31,922 nt of DNA. Origin: JBKHXF01 sp046566145 (GTDB taxonomy: Bacteria; Actinomycetota; Nitriliruptoria; Nitriliruptorales; Nitriliruptoraceae). The notes under the pieces were generated by a model that was not told the DNA's origin, made no database searches, and saw nothing but the letters and a program-made list of their open reading frames with translations. Where the stretch lies: the NCBI GenBank assembly GCA_046566145.1, contig JBKHXF010000024.1:1-31922 (forward strand), given 5' to 3'. Below, one piece after another: positions 8,704-16,282 of the stretch. Positions within the stretch are counted from its first letter, which is position 1; every line of letters starts with the position of its first letter. The translations under genes were made by a program, and so were the position numbers.

Positions 8704-8843
8704 GGTCGGCTCCCTCTCGTGGCTGCTGCCGCCACCGTCGCACGGGGGCACGCCGGCGGCGACGGTCCACGGTCCCGACCTGACCGGGACGCACGGCCCG
8801 ACCCCGACGGTCCGCGCGGCACCGACGGGCCCCGGGTGGTCGG

Positions 8844-9986
8844 TCAACCGCGCACGGTGTCGAACCGGAGGCCCCGGGCACCGGGGGCCCGGGCGACGCG
8901 CCCGGCGTCGAGCAGCGCGGCGAGGTCCGCACGCGCCTCCTCCGGCCCGACGCCGACGTCGGCCCGGTAGTCGGCCACCGTGAAGGTGGTGCCGGCCCCG
9001 CCGTCGGCGGTCGGGGCGCGGCCGGAGACGAAGGCCTCGGCCCGGTCGGGCACCGCGGTGTCGAGCGCGTCGAGGTGACGGGCCGCCTCCCGCAGTCCCG
9101 CCACGACGGCCTCGCCCCACCGCTCGAGCCACACGGTGGTGTCGCGCCGCCGGCGGGTGCGCGCGACCTCCTCCTGGTACCCGAGGGGGTCACGGGCGAG
9201 CGCCGCGTCGACCTGGGCGAGGGCATCGGGGTCGAGCCCACGTGCCCGCAGCAGCAGGCGCGCCGCCGCCCGGGCGAGGCGCCCGTTGGCGGCCTCGAAG
9301 GGGTGGACGTCCAGCAGCGTCACGTGCACGACGCCCGACACGACCAGGGCGTGCTCCCGCGCGCCGGCGGTCTGCAGCCAGCCGCCGAGCACGGCCAGCC
9401 GGGCGGGCACGTCGCGGGGCTCGACCGGGAAGTACAGGATCCGGCCGGAGGCCCCGTCGTGGACCGCCTGGTCCGTGGCGCGAAGCGCGCCGGCGGCCTC
9501 CGGCTCGACCAGGCCGCGCGTCAGCCGCGTGTGGAGGGTGGCGAGCGTCCGCTCGGTGTCCGCGAACAGGCCCTCGACGAGGTCGTCGGACGCCAGCGCC
9601 GCGCGGGCGCCGACGTACTCGAGCGTGGTGATGGCCTCGTCCGGCACGTCCTCGAGGTCCCGCCCGTGTCGCGCCAGCAGCTCCAGCCACCCGGCGGGCT
9701 CGGCTGCCTCACCGTCGTCCGTCGCGGCGGGCAGCGACAGCCCCGTGCCGTCGCGCAGGGCCGCCGGGTCGAGGTCGGCGATGGTGACGCCGAGGTCCGG
9801 GACGTGCGTCATCGGGGAGCCGTCGAGCTGGCACGTGTGCAGGGCCGACGTCGACTGCAGGGGCTCCCGCGCCGCCTGTCGCGCGGTCTCGGGCGCACCG
9901 GAGACGACGGCGGCAAGCCGCTCCGCGTCGGCGATCAGCTCGACGAGGTAGGGGCTGCGGGTGACGCGGGGGAGGGCGAGGTCCAC
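8844..9986 (-). CDS. Fic-domain protein with degenerate active motif
   Basis: 380 residues from GTG 9986, in an operon with the HAD gene (16 bases after its stop). The layout is that of stand-alone Fic proteins: N-terminal helices, a Fic core, and a winged-helix-like C-terminus (about 310-380, TFTVADYRADVGVGPEEARADLAALL). The catalytic loop reads HPFEAANGRLAR (H228-R239). The His, Phe, Asn, Gly and both Arg of HPFx(D/E)GNGRxxR are kept, but the acidic metal-binding residue and the first Gly are both Ala. An inhibitory-helix-like motif TCQLDG (51-56) sits where class II Fic proteins have (S/T)xxxE(G/N), with Asp for Glu. Family role: transfer of AMP or other phosphate-containing groups to protein hydroxyls. 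With the changed loop, activity is uncertain. Confidence 0.82.
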   Translation of the reverse strand: MDLALPRVTRSPYLVELIADAERLAAVVSGAPETARQAAREPLQSTSALHTCQLDGSPMTHVPDLGVTIADLDPAALRDGTGLSLPAATDDGEAAEPAGWLELLARHGRDLEDVPDEAITTLEYVGARAALASDDLVEGLFADTERTLATLHTRLTRGLVEPEAAGALRATDQAVHDGASGRILYFPVEPRDVPARLAVLGGWLQTAGAREHALVVSGVVHVTLLDVHPFEAANGRLARAAARLLLRARGLDPDALAQVDAALARDPLGYQEEVARTRRRRDTTVWLERWGEAVVAGLREAARHLDALDTAVPDRAEAFVSGRAPTADGGAGTTFTVADYRADVGVGPEEARADLAALLDAGRVARAPGARGLRFDTVRG

Positions 9987-10002
9987 GGGGCGCTCGGCGG
10001 GG

Positions 10003-10821
10003 TCAGCGACGGAGCCGGTCGAGGACCGACCGGGCCCGCGCGGCCTCGGCGACGATGCGGCCGTGGCGCCGGCCGAGCCCGTACGTGGCCCCGGCGAGGG
10101 CGACGGCGCCGGCGACGGCGGTCGTGCTCTTCACCACCTGCTTGGTCCGCCGCGAGAAGATGACGATGGGCCAGCCGCGCTGGTGGGCGACCGCCTCGAG
10201 CGGCCCGTCGGGGTTGACGGCCACGGGGTGCCCGACCATCTCGAGCATGGGCAGGTCGGACGCCGAGTCGGAGTAGGAGAAGGACAGGCGCAGGTCGTAG
10301 CCCTTCTCGGCGGCGAGCTTCTCGATCGCCTCGGCCTTGCCCTCGCCGTACACGAAGGGGCCGTCGAGCTCGCCGGTGTAGACCCCGTCGGCGACCGCCG
10401 AGCGGGTCGCGATCGCGCCCTCCATGCCGAGGGCCCTGGCCAGGGGCTCGCACAGCTCGATGGGCGACGCCGAGACGATGTAGCAGTCGCGTCCGGCCTC
10501 GTGGTGCATCTCGACGAGCCCCTTGGACTCGGGACGCACCTTGGTGAGCAGCCGCGGGATGATCTCCTCGTTCAGCGCGATCAGGTCGGCCTGCTGCCCG
10601 CCCTCGACGGCGGTGAGGATGCGGTCCCGCACCGCCTCGGACTTCTCGTCCGTCGCACCCGAGAGGCGGAAGGCGACGGCGTTGGCCGCGTCGCGCAGCA
10701 GGTCCCCGGTCGGGATCATCTTGTGCCGCCAGGCGATGACGCCGAAGTCGAAGACCGACGAGCCGCTGATCAGCGTCCGGTCGAGGTCGAAGAAGGCGGC
10801 GGCCTTCGCGTGCTCCGTCAT
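10003..10821 (-). CDS. HAD-IB family phosphatase
   Basis: 272 residues from ATG 10821, with AGGAG 7 bases upstream. HAD motif I is FFDLDRTL (D12 nucleophile, D14 acid/base), motif II IVSAS, motif III the Lys in YGEGKAEAI, and motif IV YSDSASDLPMLE. This arrangement is the IB subfamily (TIGR01490 type), related to phosphoserine phosphatase and to phosphatases of lipid-related pathways. The tail (about 225-272) has a hydrophobic stretch VAGAVALAGATYGLG followed by basic residues, so membrane association is possible. It is first of a two-gene minus operon with the Fic protein. The substrate is not determinable here. Confidence 0.88.
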   Translation of the reverse strand: MTEHAKAAAFFDLDRTLISGSSVFDFGVIAWRHKMIPTGDLLRDAANAVAFRLSGATDEKSEAVRDRILTAVEGGQQADLIALNEEIIPRLLTKVRPESKGLVEMHHEAGRDCYIVSASPIELCEPLARALGMEGAIATRSAVADGVYTGELDGPFVYGEGKAEAIEKLAAEKGYDLRLSFSYSDSASDLPMLEMVGHPVAVNPDGPLEAVAHQRGWPIVIFSRRTKQVVKSTTAVAGAVALAGATYGLGRRHGRIVAEAARARSVLDRLRR

Positions 10822-10988
10822 CGGGGGCTCCTGCGTGTCGCGGCTCGGCGTCGGGAGCGTAGTCGGACCGTCCACAGGCGGGTCCGGACGCGTCCGCGCA
10901 TCCGACGCACGGACAGGGACGATGGGCGCCGCCCTTGCCGTTCCCTCGGTCGTGCCCCCACCGACGCTCACCAGCGCGAGCGTAACGC

Positions 10989-11016
10989 TTGCAACGGTTA
11001 GCAGTTCGGGTAGACT
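10989..11016 (+). promoter_or_regulatory. Sigma-A-type promoter of the RlpA-like gene
   Basis: TTGCAA (10989-10994) and TAGACT (11011-11016) are separated by 16 bases, the best -35/-10 pair in the window. It predicts a start near 11023 and a leader of about 150 bases before the ATG at 11174. Confidence 0.65.
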
Positions 11017-11029
11017 GGGGCACCCCTTC

Positions 11030-11070
11030 GGCACCACCTCCCGGTGCCACCGCGGTGCGAGACGCACCGC
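11030..11070 (+). promoter_or_regulatory. Structured 5' leader with two interchangeable hairpins
   Basis: Hairpin 1 is GGCACC (11030-11035) with GGTGCC (11043-11048). Hairpin 2 is GCGGTGC (11052-11058) with GCACCGC (11064-11070). Both stems are built from the same GCACC/GGTGC pair, so the first arm of hairpin 1 could instead pair with the first arm of hairpin 2. Cell-wall genes of Actinobacteria are often under ydaO (c-di-AMP) riboswitches, but I do not recognise that consensus here. Confidence 0.4.
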
Positions 11071-11173
11071 TCCACGGATCCCCGAACCCCCAACGGAACC
11101 CCCGGCGTGCCGCTGTGCCGCCATCCGTCCCCTCCGGATCCGCCCTCCCTGTCCCCTCCTCCAGGAGTCCTGC

Positions 11174-11785
11174 ATGCGACGCAACCGAGCCGTGCACTTC
11201 GGACGCGCCACGTCCCTGGCCCGTCCCGCACGCCGGTTCACCGTGCTCGCGGTGTCCACCCTGACCATCCTCGGCGCCGGCGGCATCGCCGGGGCCGGCG
11301 GCCTCGACCTCCTCGCGGCCGACGACCCGGAGGTGCCCGGCGCCTCCGACCCCCTCGCCGGGGGCAGCGACGTGGTCGCCGCCGGCGACGTGACCGCCGC
11401 GACCGAGCTCCCCGAGCTCGAGACCGACACCCGGGTCCGCGTGCCGCGCCCGGCCCCGACCCCCGAGCGTGCCGAGCGCACCGCCGCGACCGTCCAGCGC
11501 ACCTGGACCGGTGTCGCCTCCTGGTACGGCGCAGCATTCGCGGGCCGCACCGCGGCCGACGGCTCGACGTTCGACCCGAACGAGCTCACCGCCGCCCACA
11601 AGCAGCTGCCGTTCGGCAGCATGGTGCGCGTGACCAACCCCCGCACCGGGCAGTCGGTCGTCGTGGAGATCACCGACCGCGGCCCCTTCATCGCCGGGCG
11701 GGAGATCGACCTCTCCCGCGCCGCCGCGGACGCCATCGGCCTGCGCTCGCGTGGGCACGGCACCGTGACCCTCGAGCTGCTCTGA
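11174..11785 (+). CDS. RlpA-like double-psi beta-barrel cell-wall protein
   Basis: 203 residues from ATG 11174 with AGGAG 7 bases upstream. An N-terminal basic stretch and hydrophobic segment (about 22-43, FTVLAVSTLTILGAGGIAGA) export it. An acidic/proline linker (45-105) leads to a C-terminal RlpA-like double-psi beta-barrel: TGVASWYGAAFAGRTAADG, then LTAAHKQLPFGSMVRVTN, then ITDRGPFIAGREIDLS. These are the family's signature blocks, including the catalytic-pocket Asp of the TDRGP motif. RlpA proteins cleave or bind peptidoglycan glycan strands outside the membrane. The length is that of the short form with no SPOR domain. Its own promoter, leader and terminator make it a single-gene unit. 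Confidence 0.88.
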   Translation: MRRNRAVHFGRATSLARPARRFTVLAVSTLTILGAGGIAGAGGLDLLAADDPEVPGASDPLAGGSDVVAAGDVTAATELPELETDTRVRVPRPAPTPERAERTAATVQRTWTGVASWYGAAFAGRTAADGSTFDPNELTAAHKQLPFGSMVRVTNPRTGQSVVVEITDRGPFIAGREIDLSRAAADAIGLRSRGHGTVTLELL

Positions 11786-11839
11786 GATCCCGACCCCCCG
11801 CCCCGCGCCCGCCGGGCGGGGACGCGTCGACGACACGCA

Positions 11840-11869
11840 GAGGCCCGACCCCGCGAGGGGTCGGGCCTC
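11840..11869 (+). terminator. Strong terminator of the RlpA-like gene
   Basis: A perfect 13-bp stem GAGGCCCGACCCC / GGGGTCGGGCCTC closes on a GCGA tetraloop, 54 bases after the stop codon. It lacks a U-tract, as usual for this GC range. Confidence 0.8.
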
Positions 11870-12087
11870 GTCGCGTCCGGGCGGTCGGGGGGACCGCCGT
11901 GGGCGTCGTCCGACCGGCTGGCTCGGGCGGCGTTGGGGCGCGTGTCCGAGTCGGTCGGTCGGCGGTGGAGCGCCGGCGGGGCGCGCAGCCCGTACCTCCT
12001 TCCCCGGAAGGTGCGGACCCGCCTGCCGCCGCCGGCGACCACGTCCCCCGCACCGTACGCCGCGGCCCGGGGGGCAGGTCAACCGTG

Positions 12088-12253
12088 CTGTCCACAGGCG
12101 CTGGGGATTTCCACAGGCGATCGTGTGGACGAGCTGTGGACGGCGGTGGGGATGAACGGGGGGTTGCGGGGTGGGGTCCGGGAGGCCACCGCCGGGTGCG
12201 GTCCTCGTGACCTGCGGGAACGTGTCCACAACCGCTCCACAACCTGTGGACAT
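12088..12253. repeat. Cluster of seven DnaA-box-like sites
   Basis: Seven copies of a TCCACA core lie in 166 bases. Plus strand: CTGTCCACA (12088), ATTTCCACA (12107), GTGTCCACA (12222), CGCTCCACA (12233). Minus strand: TCGTCCACA (12124-12132), CCGTCCACA (12135-12143), ATGTCCACA (12245-12253). Five share the full GTCCACA. High-GC actinobacterial DnaA boxes centre on TTGTCCACA, so this looks like a DnaA-binding region. It could be oriC or a DnaA-titrating or regulatory site. No dnaA, dnaN or rpmH gene is in the window, and the only AT-rich patch is short. Genes to the right are mostly on the plus strand, those to the left are mixed. Confidence 0.5.
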
Positions 12254-12415
12254 CGGGCCGCGGAGGAGCGTCGGACGGTGACGCGCGTCGGTCGCGCGCC
12301 GACGGACCGATCCGGCTCGAGGGCTTGCGCTCGCGCCGGCGGCGTGCTGCCGCCGGTCGTCACCACCCCCCGGCGGCACCCGGGTGCCCGCCACCGACCG
12401 GTCACCCCCGGGCGG

Positions 12416-12421
12416 TAGCGT
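12416..12421 (+). promoter_or_regulatory. -10 element TAGCGT before the YgjP-like gene
   Basis: TAGCGT lies 22 bases before the GTG at 12444; a start site about 7 bases downstream leaves a leader just long enough for the AGGAGG at 12433. Confidence 0.45.
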
Positions 12422-12443
12422 GCGGGCCGCACAGGAGGTGCCC

Positions 12444-13079
12444 GTGTCCCTGGCGTCTCGTCCCTCCCGCCCCACCCGGACCGTCGAGCGGCGCGCCGCC
12501 CGCGGGGCCATCCCGCCGCTCGAGCTGCAGCGCTCGACGCGCCGGCGGCGCTCCGCCAGCGCCTACGCCCGCGACGGCGTCGTGGTCGTCCAGCTCCCCG
12601 CCGGGCTCCCGCCGGCCGAGGAGGAGCGGCTCATCGCCCGGCTCGTCGCCCGGGTCGTCGGCCGCGAGCGCGCGACCGACGCCGGGGGGGACGAGGCGCT
12701 GGCCGCCCGCGCCGCCCGCCTCGCCGACGCCTACGTCGACGGGGTCCGGCCCACCTCCGTGACGTGGTCGGCGCGCATGCGACGCCGGTGGGGCTCCTGC
12801 ACGATCGACGACCGGACCATCCGCATCTCCGACCGGCTCGCCTCGGCGCCCGAGCACGTGCTCGACTACGTGCTCGTGCACGAGCTGTGCCACCTGGTGC
12901 ACCCCGACCACTCGCCGGCGTTCCACGCGCTGCTGGACCGCTACCCGCACGTCGAGCGGGCCCGGTCGTTCCTCGACGGCGTCACGTGGGCGGAGGCACG
13001 GCTGGCGCCTGCCGGTACGGAGCAGCCCGACGAGGTCGAGGACGTCGACGGGTTCGACGGGCGCGACCGGCGGGCCTGA
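12444..13079 (+). CDS. YgjP-like (DUF45) metallopeptidase
   Basis: 211 residues from GTG 12444, preceded by AGGAGGTG. The zinc motif is HELCHLVHPDH: H146, E147 and H150 of HExxH, with H156 as probable third ligand, followed by SPAFHALLDRYP. Upstream the family block RRRWGSCTIDDRTIRISDRL (about 113-132) is clear. This is the DUF45/YgjP branch of SprT-like metallopeptidases, intracellular proteins whose substrates are not well defined. The N-terminus (1-35) is basic and the C-terminal tail acidic. There is no signal peptide. It is convergent with the DUF2342 gene; an inverted repeat at 13080-13104 overlaps the junction. Confidence 0.88.
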   Translation: MSLASRPSRPTRTVERRAARGAIPPLELQRSTRRRRSASAYARDGVVVVQLPAGLPPAEEERLIARLVARVVGRERATDAGGDEALAARAARLADAYVDGVRPTSVTWSARMRRRWGSCTIDDRTIRISDRLASAPEHVLDYVLVHELCHLVHPDHSPAFHALLDRYPHVERARSFLDGVTWAEARLAPAGTEQPDEVEDVDGFDGRDRRA

Positions 13080-13104
13080 GCCCGCCCGGGGCAGTCAGGC
13101 GGGC
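13080..13104. terminator. Candidate bidirectional terminator at convergent stops
   Basis: GCCCGCC (13080-13086) pairs with GGCGGGC (13098-13104) around an 11-base loop, lying between and partly over the stop codons of two convergent genes. The stem is short, so this is tentative. Confidence 0.4.
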
Positions 13105-14513
13105 GTGGGGCCGTCGGTGGGCCCGTCGCCGGCGTCGGGCCCGTCGTCCTCCCGGGCCTCGGCGATCCGCTCGTCCGCCGTGGCCTCCACGGGCGCGTCC
13201 CCGAGGTCGCCGAACAGGGCGGAGGCGTCGTCGGGGACGTCGGAGCCCGCCTCGAGGCGCTCGAGCCAGCGTGTCGGGTCGGCGAGCTCCTCGGCGTCCG
13301 GCAGGTTCTCCGGGTGGGCGAGGGCGCGCCGCAGCGTGTCGGGGCCGCGTGCGCCCTCGACGGCCGCGACGAACAGGTCGCCGACCGTCTCGTCGGCGGG
13401 GGTCAGGTCGAGGCCGAGCAGACGCTCGAGGGTCTGCTCGCCGTCGCCCTTGGTGGCGCGTCGCCGGCGCAGCACCTCGTCGACGCGCGCCAGGCCGGGC
13501 AGCCGGTCCTCCGCGGCGCGCGCCACCTCGCGTCGGGCCCAGCCCCCGACCAGCGCCAGCACCCCCTGCAGCCGCTCGAGGACCCGCCGCTGGGTCGGCG
13601 TCGGCTCGAGCCGGAACTCCCCGGCGCGGCGCATCGCCTCCTCCAGCGAGTCGGGGTCGTCCGGGTCCACGTCGACCATCAGGTCCTGCGCCATGGCCTG
13701 CAGCGCGGCACCGTCGACCTCCGTGGCCGCGGCGAACTGCCCCACCAGGTCGTGGATGTGGCCCTCCAGCCACGGGACCGCGTGGAACAGCCGCCGGTGG
13801 GCCGCCTCGTGCAGCGCCAGCGTCATCGTGACCTCGCGCACGTCGAGGTCCCAGCCCTCGAACGCCTCGCGGACGTTGGGGGCGAGGACCACGGCGACGC
13901 CGCGCGGGGCGGTCGGGACCGTGAGCTCGGTGGAGGTCAGCAGCTGCCGGGCGAGCTCGCCGAGCGCCTGCCCGGCGTGCATCCCCGACAGCATCGCCGC
14001 CATCGGCCGCATCGCCGCGCCGAGGTCGACGCCCTGCAGCATCCCGGCGAGCGGGCCGAGCCCCATCGCGTCGAGGTCGACCTCCTCGAGCTGCTGCTGG
14101 GCCAGCCCGGCCATGGCCGCGGCCGAGGCGGCGGCCACGGGCTCCATCAGCGGGCGCATGGCCTCGAGCGCCCCATCGAGCCACACCGACCGCGAGCCGA
14201 CGACCAACCGCCCGGCGTCGGGCGGCGACGGCAGCGGCGAGTCGTCGAGCCACAGCTCGGCGAGGCGCAGCGCGTCCTCGTGTGCCGCGACCTCGCCGTC
14301 GCTCGGCGAGCGGTCGCCCTCGGCGAGCACCTGCAGCGCGACGCGCCGGGCCAGCGCCCAGTCGACCGGACCGTCGACGGGGGCGCCGAACAGCGCCCCC
14401 ATGCCGCCGAGCGCCTGCATCTGCGCCGAGACGGCCTCCATCATCCGGCGCATCTGCTCCGGGAGGTCGTCGTCGCCGTCACCGGCCGGGAAGGGGAAGG
14501 GGAAGTCGCTCAT
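13095..14513 (-). CDS. DUF2342 zinc-dependent metalloprotease-like protein
   Basis: 472 residues from ATG 14513. The Shine-Dalgarno is weak (GAGA), but the family's Gly/Phe/Pro-rich start (MSDFPFPFPAGDGDD) begins here. Key block: LALHEAAHRRLFHAVPWLEGHI, with an HExxH-type HEAAH and downstream His/Glu that could complete a zinc site. The preceding VAVVLAPNVREAFEGW and later LLGLDLTPADETVGDLF are typical of the actinobacterial DUF2342 'putative hydrolase' family (TIGR03624 type). In mycobacteria a member (Rv3195) is encoded beside a PDZ protease (Rv3194c) and a UPF0182 protein (Rv3193c); both of those families occur further along this window. The protein is cytoplasmic by sequence with an acidic C-terminal tail. 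The substrate is unknown. Confidence 0.85.
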   Translation of the reverse strand: MSDFPFPFPAGDGDDDLPEQMRRMMEAVSAQMQALGGMGALFGAPVDGPVDWALARRVALQVLAEGDRSPSDGEVAAHEDALRLAELWLDDSPLPSPPDAGRLVVGSRSVWLDGALEAMRPLMEPVAAASAAAMAGLAQQQLEEVDLDAMGLGPLAGMLQGVDLGAAMRPMAAMLSGMHAGQALGELARQLLTSTELTVPTAPRGVAVVLAPNVREAFEGWDLDVREVTMTLALHEAAHRRLFHAVPWLEGHIHDLVGQFAAATEVDGAALQAMAQDLMVDVDPDDPDSLEEAMRRAGEFRLEPTPTQRRVLERLQGVLALVGGWARREVARAAEDRLPGLARVDEVLRRRRATKGDGEQTLERLLGLDLTPADETVGDLFVAAVEGARGPDTLRRALAHPENLPDAEELADPTRWLERLEAGSDVPDDASALFGDLGDAPVEATADERIAEAREDDGPDAGDGPTDGPTPA

Positions 14514-14600
14514 GCGGCCAGTCTCGCAGCCCCCGGGCCGAGCCGCGACCCGGGCGCCACGGACCTGCGGCCCGCCGGCGCACATCCCCGTGCCCGGACG

Positions 14601-14606
14601 TAGGCT
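14601..14606 (+). promoter_or_regulatory. -10 element TAGGCT before the epimerase gene
   Basis: TAGGCT in the context CGTAGGCTC lies 60 bases before the GTG at 14667, in the gap between the divergent DUF2342 and epimerase genes. The sequence context is the same as at 7963. Confidence 0.45.
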
Positions 14607-14666
14607 CGGTGACGGACGAGCGGATGCCCCGGGGCGAGCCCGGCGGCGGAGCGGGAGGGCAGCACC

Positions 14667-15758
14667 GTGGTCAGCGTCGCCATCACCGGGGTCGGGGGCC
14701 TGATCGGGCGTCGGCTCGTCGCCGCGCTCGCCGAGGAGCCCGCCATCGAGCGCGTCCTCGGGCTCGACCTGCACGTGCCCGAGGGTCTGACCGCCCCCGG
14801 GCTCGAGCTCGAGGCCGCCGACGTCCGCGACCCCGGCATCGTCGAGCGCTTCACCGGCGTCGACGTCGTGGTCCACCTCGCCTTCCAACTCGACCCGCTG
14901 CGCGACGAGCAGGCGATGTGGGACGTCAACGTCGGGGGGACCCGCAACGTCGCGGAGGCCGCCGCGGCCGCCGGCGTGCGCCGGCTCGTCTACGTGTCGT
15001 CGGCCGTCGTCTACGGCGCCCACCCGGACAACGACGTCCCGCTCGACGAGGACGCCCCCCTGCGGGCGAACCCCGACTTCTCCTACGCGGAGCACAAGCT
15101 CGAGGTCGAGCGGTGGCTGTGGCCGTGGGCCGAGCAGCACCCCGAGATCGCCCTCACCGTGCTCCGGCCCTCGATCGTCGCCGGCCCGGGCGTGCAGAAC
15201 TTCATCTCCCGCCAGATGGAGATGCCGCGGATGACGATGGTCAAGGGGCACCGCCCACCGATGCAGTTCGCCCACGTCGACGACGTCGCCGCCGCGCTCG
15301 CCCACGCGACCGTCAACGACCTCGACGGCGCCTACAACGTCTCGAGCGAGGGCTGGCTCTCCTTCGACGAGATCGTCGCGATCTCGGGGCGGAAGGTCGC
15401 CGAGGTGGGGGAGGAGGTCGCGTTCGCGCTCGCCGACCGGCTGTGGCGCGCCGGCCTCGGGGAGGCCCCCGCCGGCATGGTCCACTACCTGATGCACCCG
15501 TGGGTCGTCAGCGTCGACCGGCTGGTCGCCACCGGCTGGAAGCCTCGACACTCCAACCGCGACGCCCTCGCCGGCCTGGTCGCCGAGCACCGCGACTGGC
15601 TCGCGTTCGGCGGCGCCCGGGTCCGCCGCTCCACGGTGCGGGCCGCGACCGCCGGCGTGGTCGCCGTCGGGGGGCTGGCCGGCATCACCGCGGCCCTGCG
15701 GCGCCGCACGACCGACGACGCGCCCACGGACGGCGGCAGCCCGACCGCCGGCGCCTAA
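14667..15758 (+). CDS. NAD-dependent epimerase/dehydratase (extended SDR)
   Basis: 363 residues from GTG 14667 with GGGAGG about 9 bases upstream. A Rossmann start (VAITGVGGLIGRRL, GxxGxxG), D in LGLDLH binding the adenine ribose, DVVVHLAF, the active-site Ser region VYVSSAVVYG and the catalytic YAEHK (Tyr-x-x-x-Lys) mark an extended short-chain dehydrogenase of the nucleotide-sugar epimerase type. The C-terminus adds a hydrophobic segment (about 328-345, AATAGVVAVGGLAGITAA) followed by RRR, which may tether the enzyme to the membrane. The exact sugar or lipid substrate is not visible. It is the first plus-strand gene after the divergent DUF2342 gene. Confidence 0.87.
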   Translation: MVSVAITGVGGLIGRRLVAALAEEPAIERVLGLDLHVPEGLTAPGLELEAADVRDPGIVERFTGVDVVVHLAFQLDPLRDEQAMWDVNVGGTRNVAEAAAAAGVRRLVYVSSAVVYGAHPDNDVPLDEDAPLRANPDFSYAEHKLEVERWLWPWAEQHPEIALTVLRPSIVAGPGVQNFISRQMEMPRMTMVKGHRPPMQFAHVDDVAAALAHATVNDLDGAYNVSSEGWLSFDEIVAISGRKVAEVGEEVAFALADRLWRAGLGEAPAGMVHYLMHPWVVSVDRLVATGWKPRHSNRDALAGLVAEHRDWLAFGGARVRRSTVRAATAGVVAVGGLAGITAALRRRTTDDAPTDGGSPTAGA

Positions 15759-15789
15759 CCGGCCCGCCTCACGAGGTTCCCGGTGCGGC

Positions 15790-15808
15790 CCCCGGCGTGC
15801 GGCCGGGG
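15790..15808 (+). terminator. Possible terminator after the epimerase gene
   Basis: CCCCGG (15790-15795) and CCGGGG (15803-15808) form a 6-bp stem with a 7-base loop, 31 bases past the stop codon. It is short, and its position between two genes is the main support. Confidence 0.3.
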
Positions 15809-15870
15809 TCGACGGCGCCGGGTCGTGCGCGCGGGCACACGCTGCCCTCGGCCGTCCGGACGTGCCCCGG

Positions 15871-15876
15871 TACCGT
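15871..15876 (+). promoter_or_regulatory. -10 element TACCGT before the small membrane gene
   Basis: TACCGT followed by CG, 69 bases before the GTG at 15946. It is identical to the element at 18305. No -35 box is clear. Confidence 0.4.
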
Positions 15877-15945
15877 CGGGGGTCGGTCCTCCCCTCCCGC
15901 ACCACCTGTCCTGCCCCCTCCCGCACCACCCTCGAAGGTCGCACC

Positions 15946-16212
15946 GTGGAGCTGCTGCTCGTCCCCGCCATCCTCGTGCTCGTCGCCGTGCTCGTCCGCT
16001 CCGTCTGGTCGGGCCGCAGCGAGCGTGACCCCGGCGCGTCCATCGAGTCCTTCACCCGCGCGCTGTCGGCCATCGAGCCGCGCGACGCCGGTGGCGAGAG
16101 CGATGCCACCCGTGGGTCCGAGGACGTCATCGACCTCACCGACGAGCCGGCGGACGGGCGGCACGCGCCCGTCCAGACGAACGCGCAACCCGGGGCACAC
16201 CACGGTCGTTGA
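15946..16212 (+). CDS. Small single-pass membrane protein
   Basis: 88 residues from GTG 15946, preceded by GAAGG. Residues 2-18 (ELLLVPAILVLVAVLVR) form one membrane helix. The rest is a soluble, charged tail with SIESFTRALSAIEPR, probably cytoplasmic by the positive residues after the helix. I do not recognise a named family. The helix-plus-short-motif layout is common among small actinobacterial envelope proteins. The subtilase gene follows 70 bases downstream on the same strand and may be co-transcribed. Confidence 0.65.
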   Translation: MELLLVPAILVLVAVLVRSVWSGRSERDPGASIESFTRALSAIEPRDAGGESDATRGSEDVIDLTDEPADGRHAPVQTNAQPGAHHGR

Positions 16213-16282
16213 CCCGGGTGCCCGCCCTCGCCGGGCGGCCGCAGAACGGTCAGACCGACCCCACCGGCCCGGAGCCGTCGCC

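Larger units (their letters stand above)
10822..11173. promoter_or_regulatory. Divergent control region between HAD and RlpA-like genes
   Basis: This 352-base gap holds a minus-strand -10-like TACGCT (10856-10861) 34 bases before the HAD start, a single DnaA-box-like CCGTCCACA (10868-10876), the strong plus-strand promoter at 10989-11016, and a structured leader ahead of the RlpA-like gene. No open frame in it looks coding. Confidence 0.55.
11786..12443. other. 658-base non-coding region
   Basis: After the terminator at 11840-11869 no frame shows convincing coding character. The notable contents are the DnaA-box-like cluster at 12088-12253 and a -10 element at 12416. The rest (11872-12087 and 12254-12410) is GC-rich sequence in which I see nothing definite. 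Confidence 0.6.

Noticed and set aside
11017..11173. ydaO (c-di-AMP) riboswitch before the RlpA-like gene
   Set aside because: The leader is structured and the gene is of the right kind, but I could not find the conserved ydaO sequence blocks.
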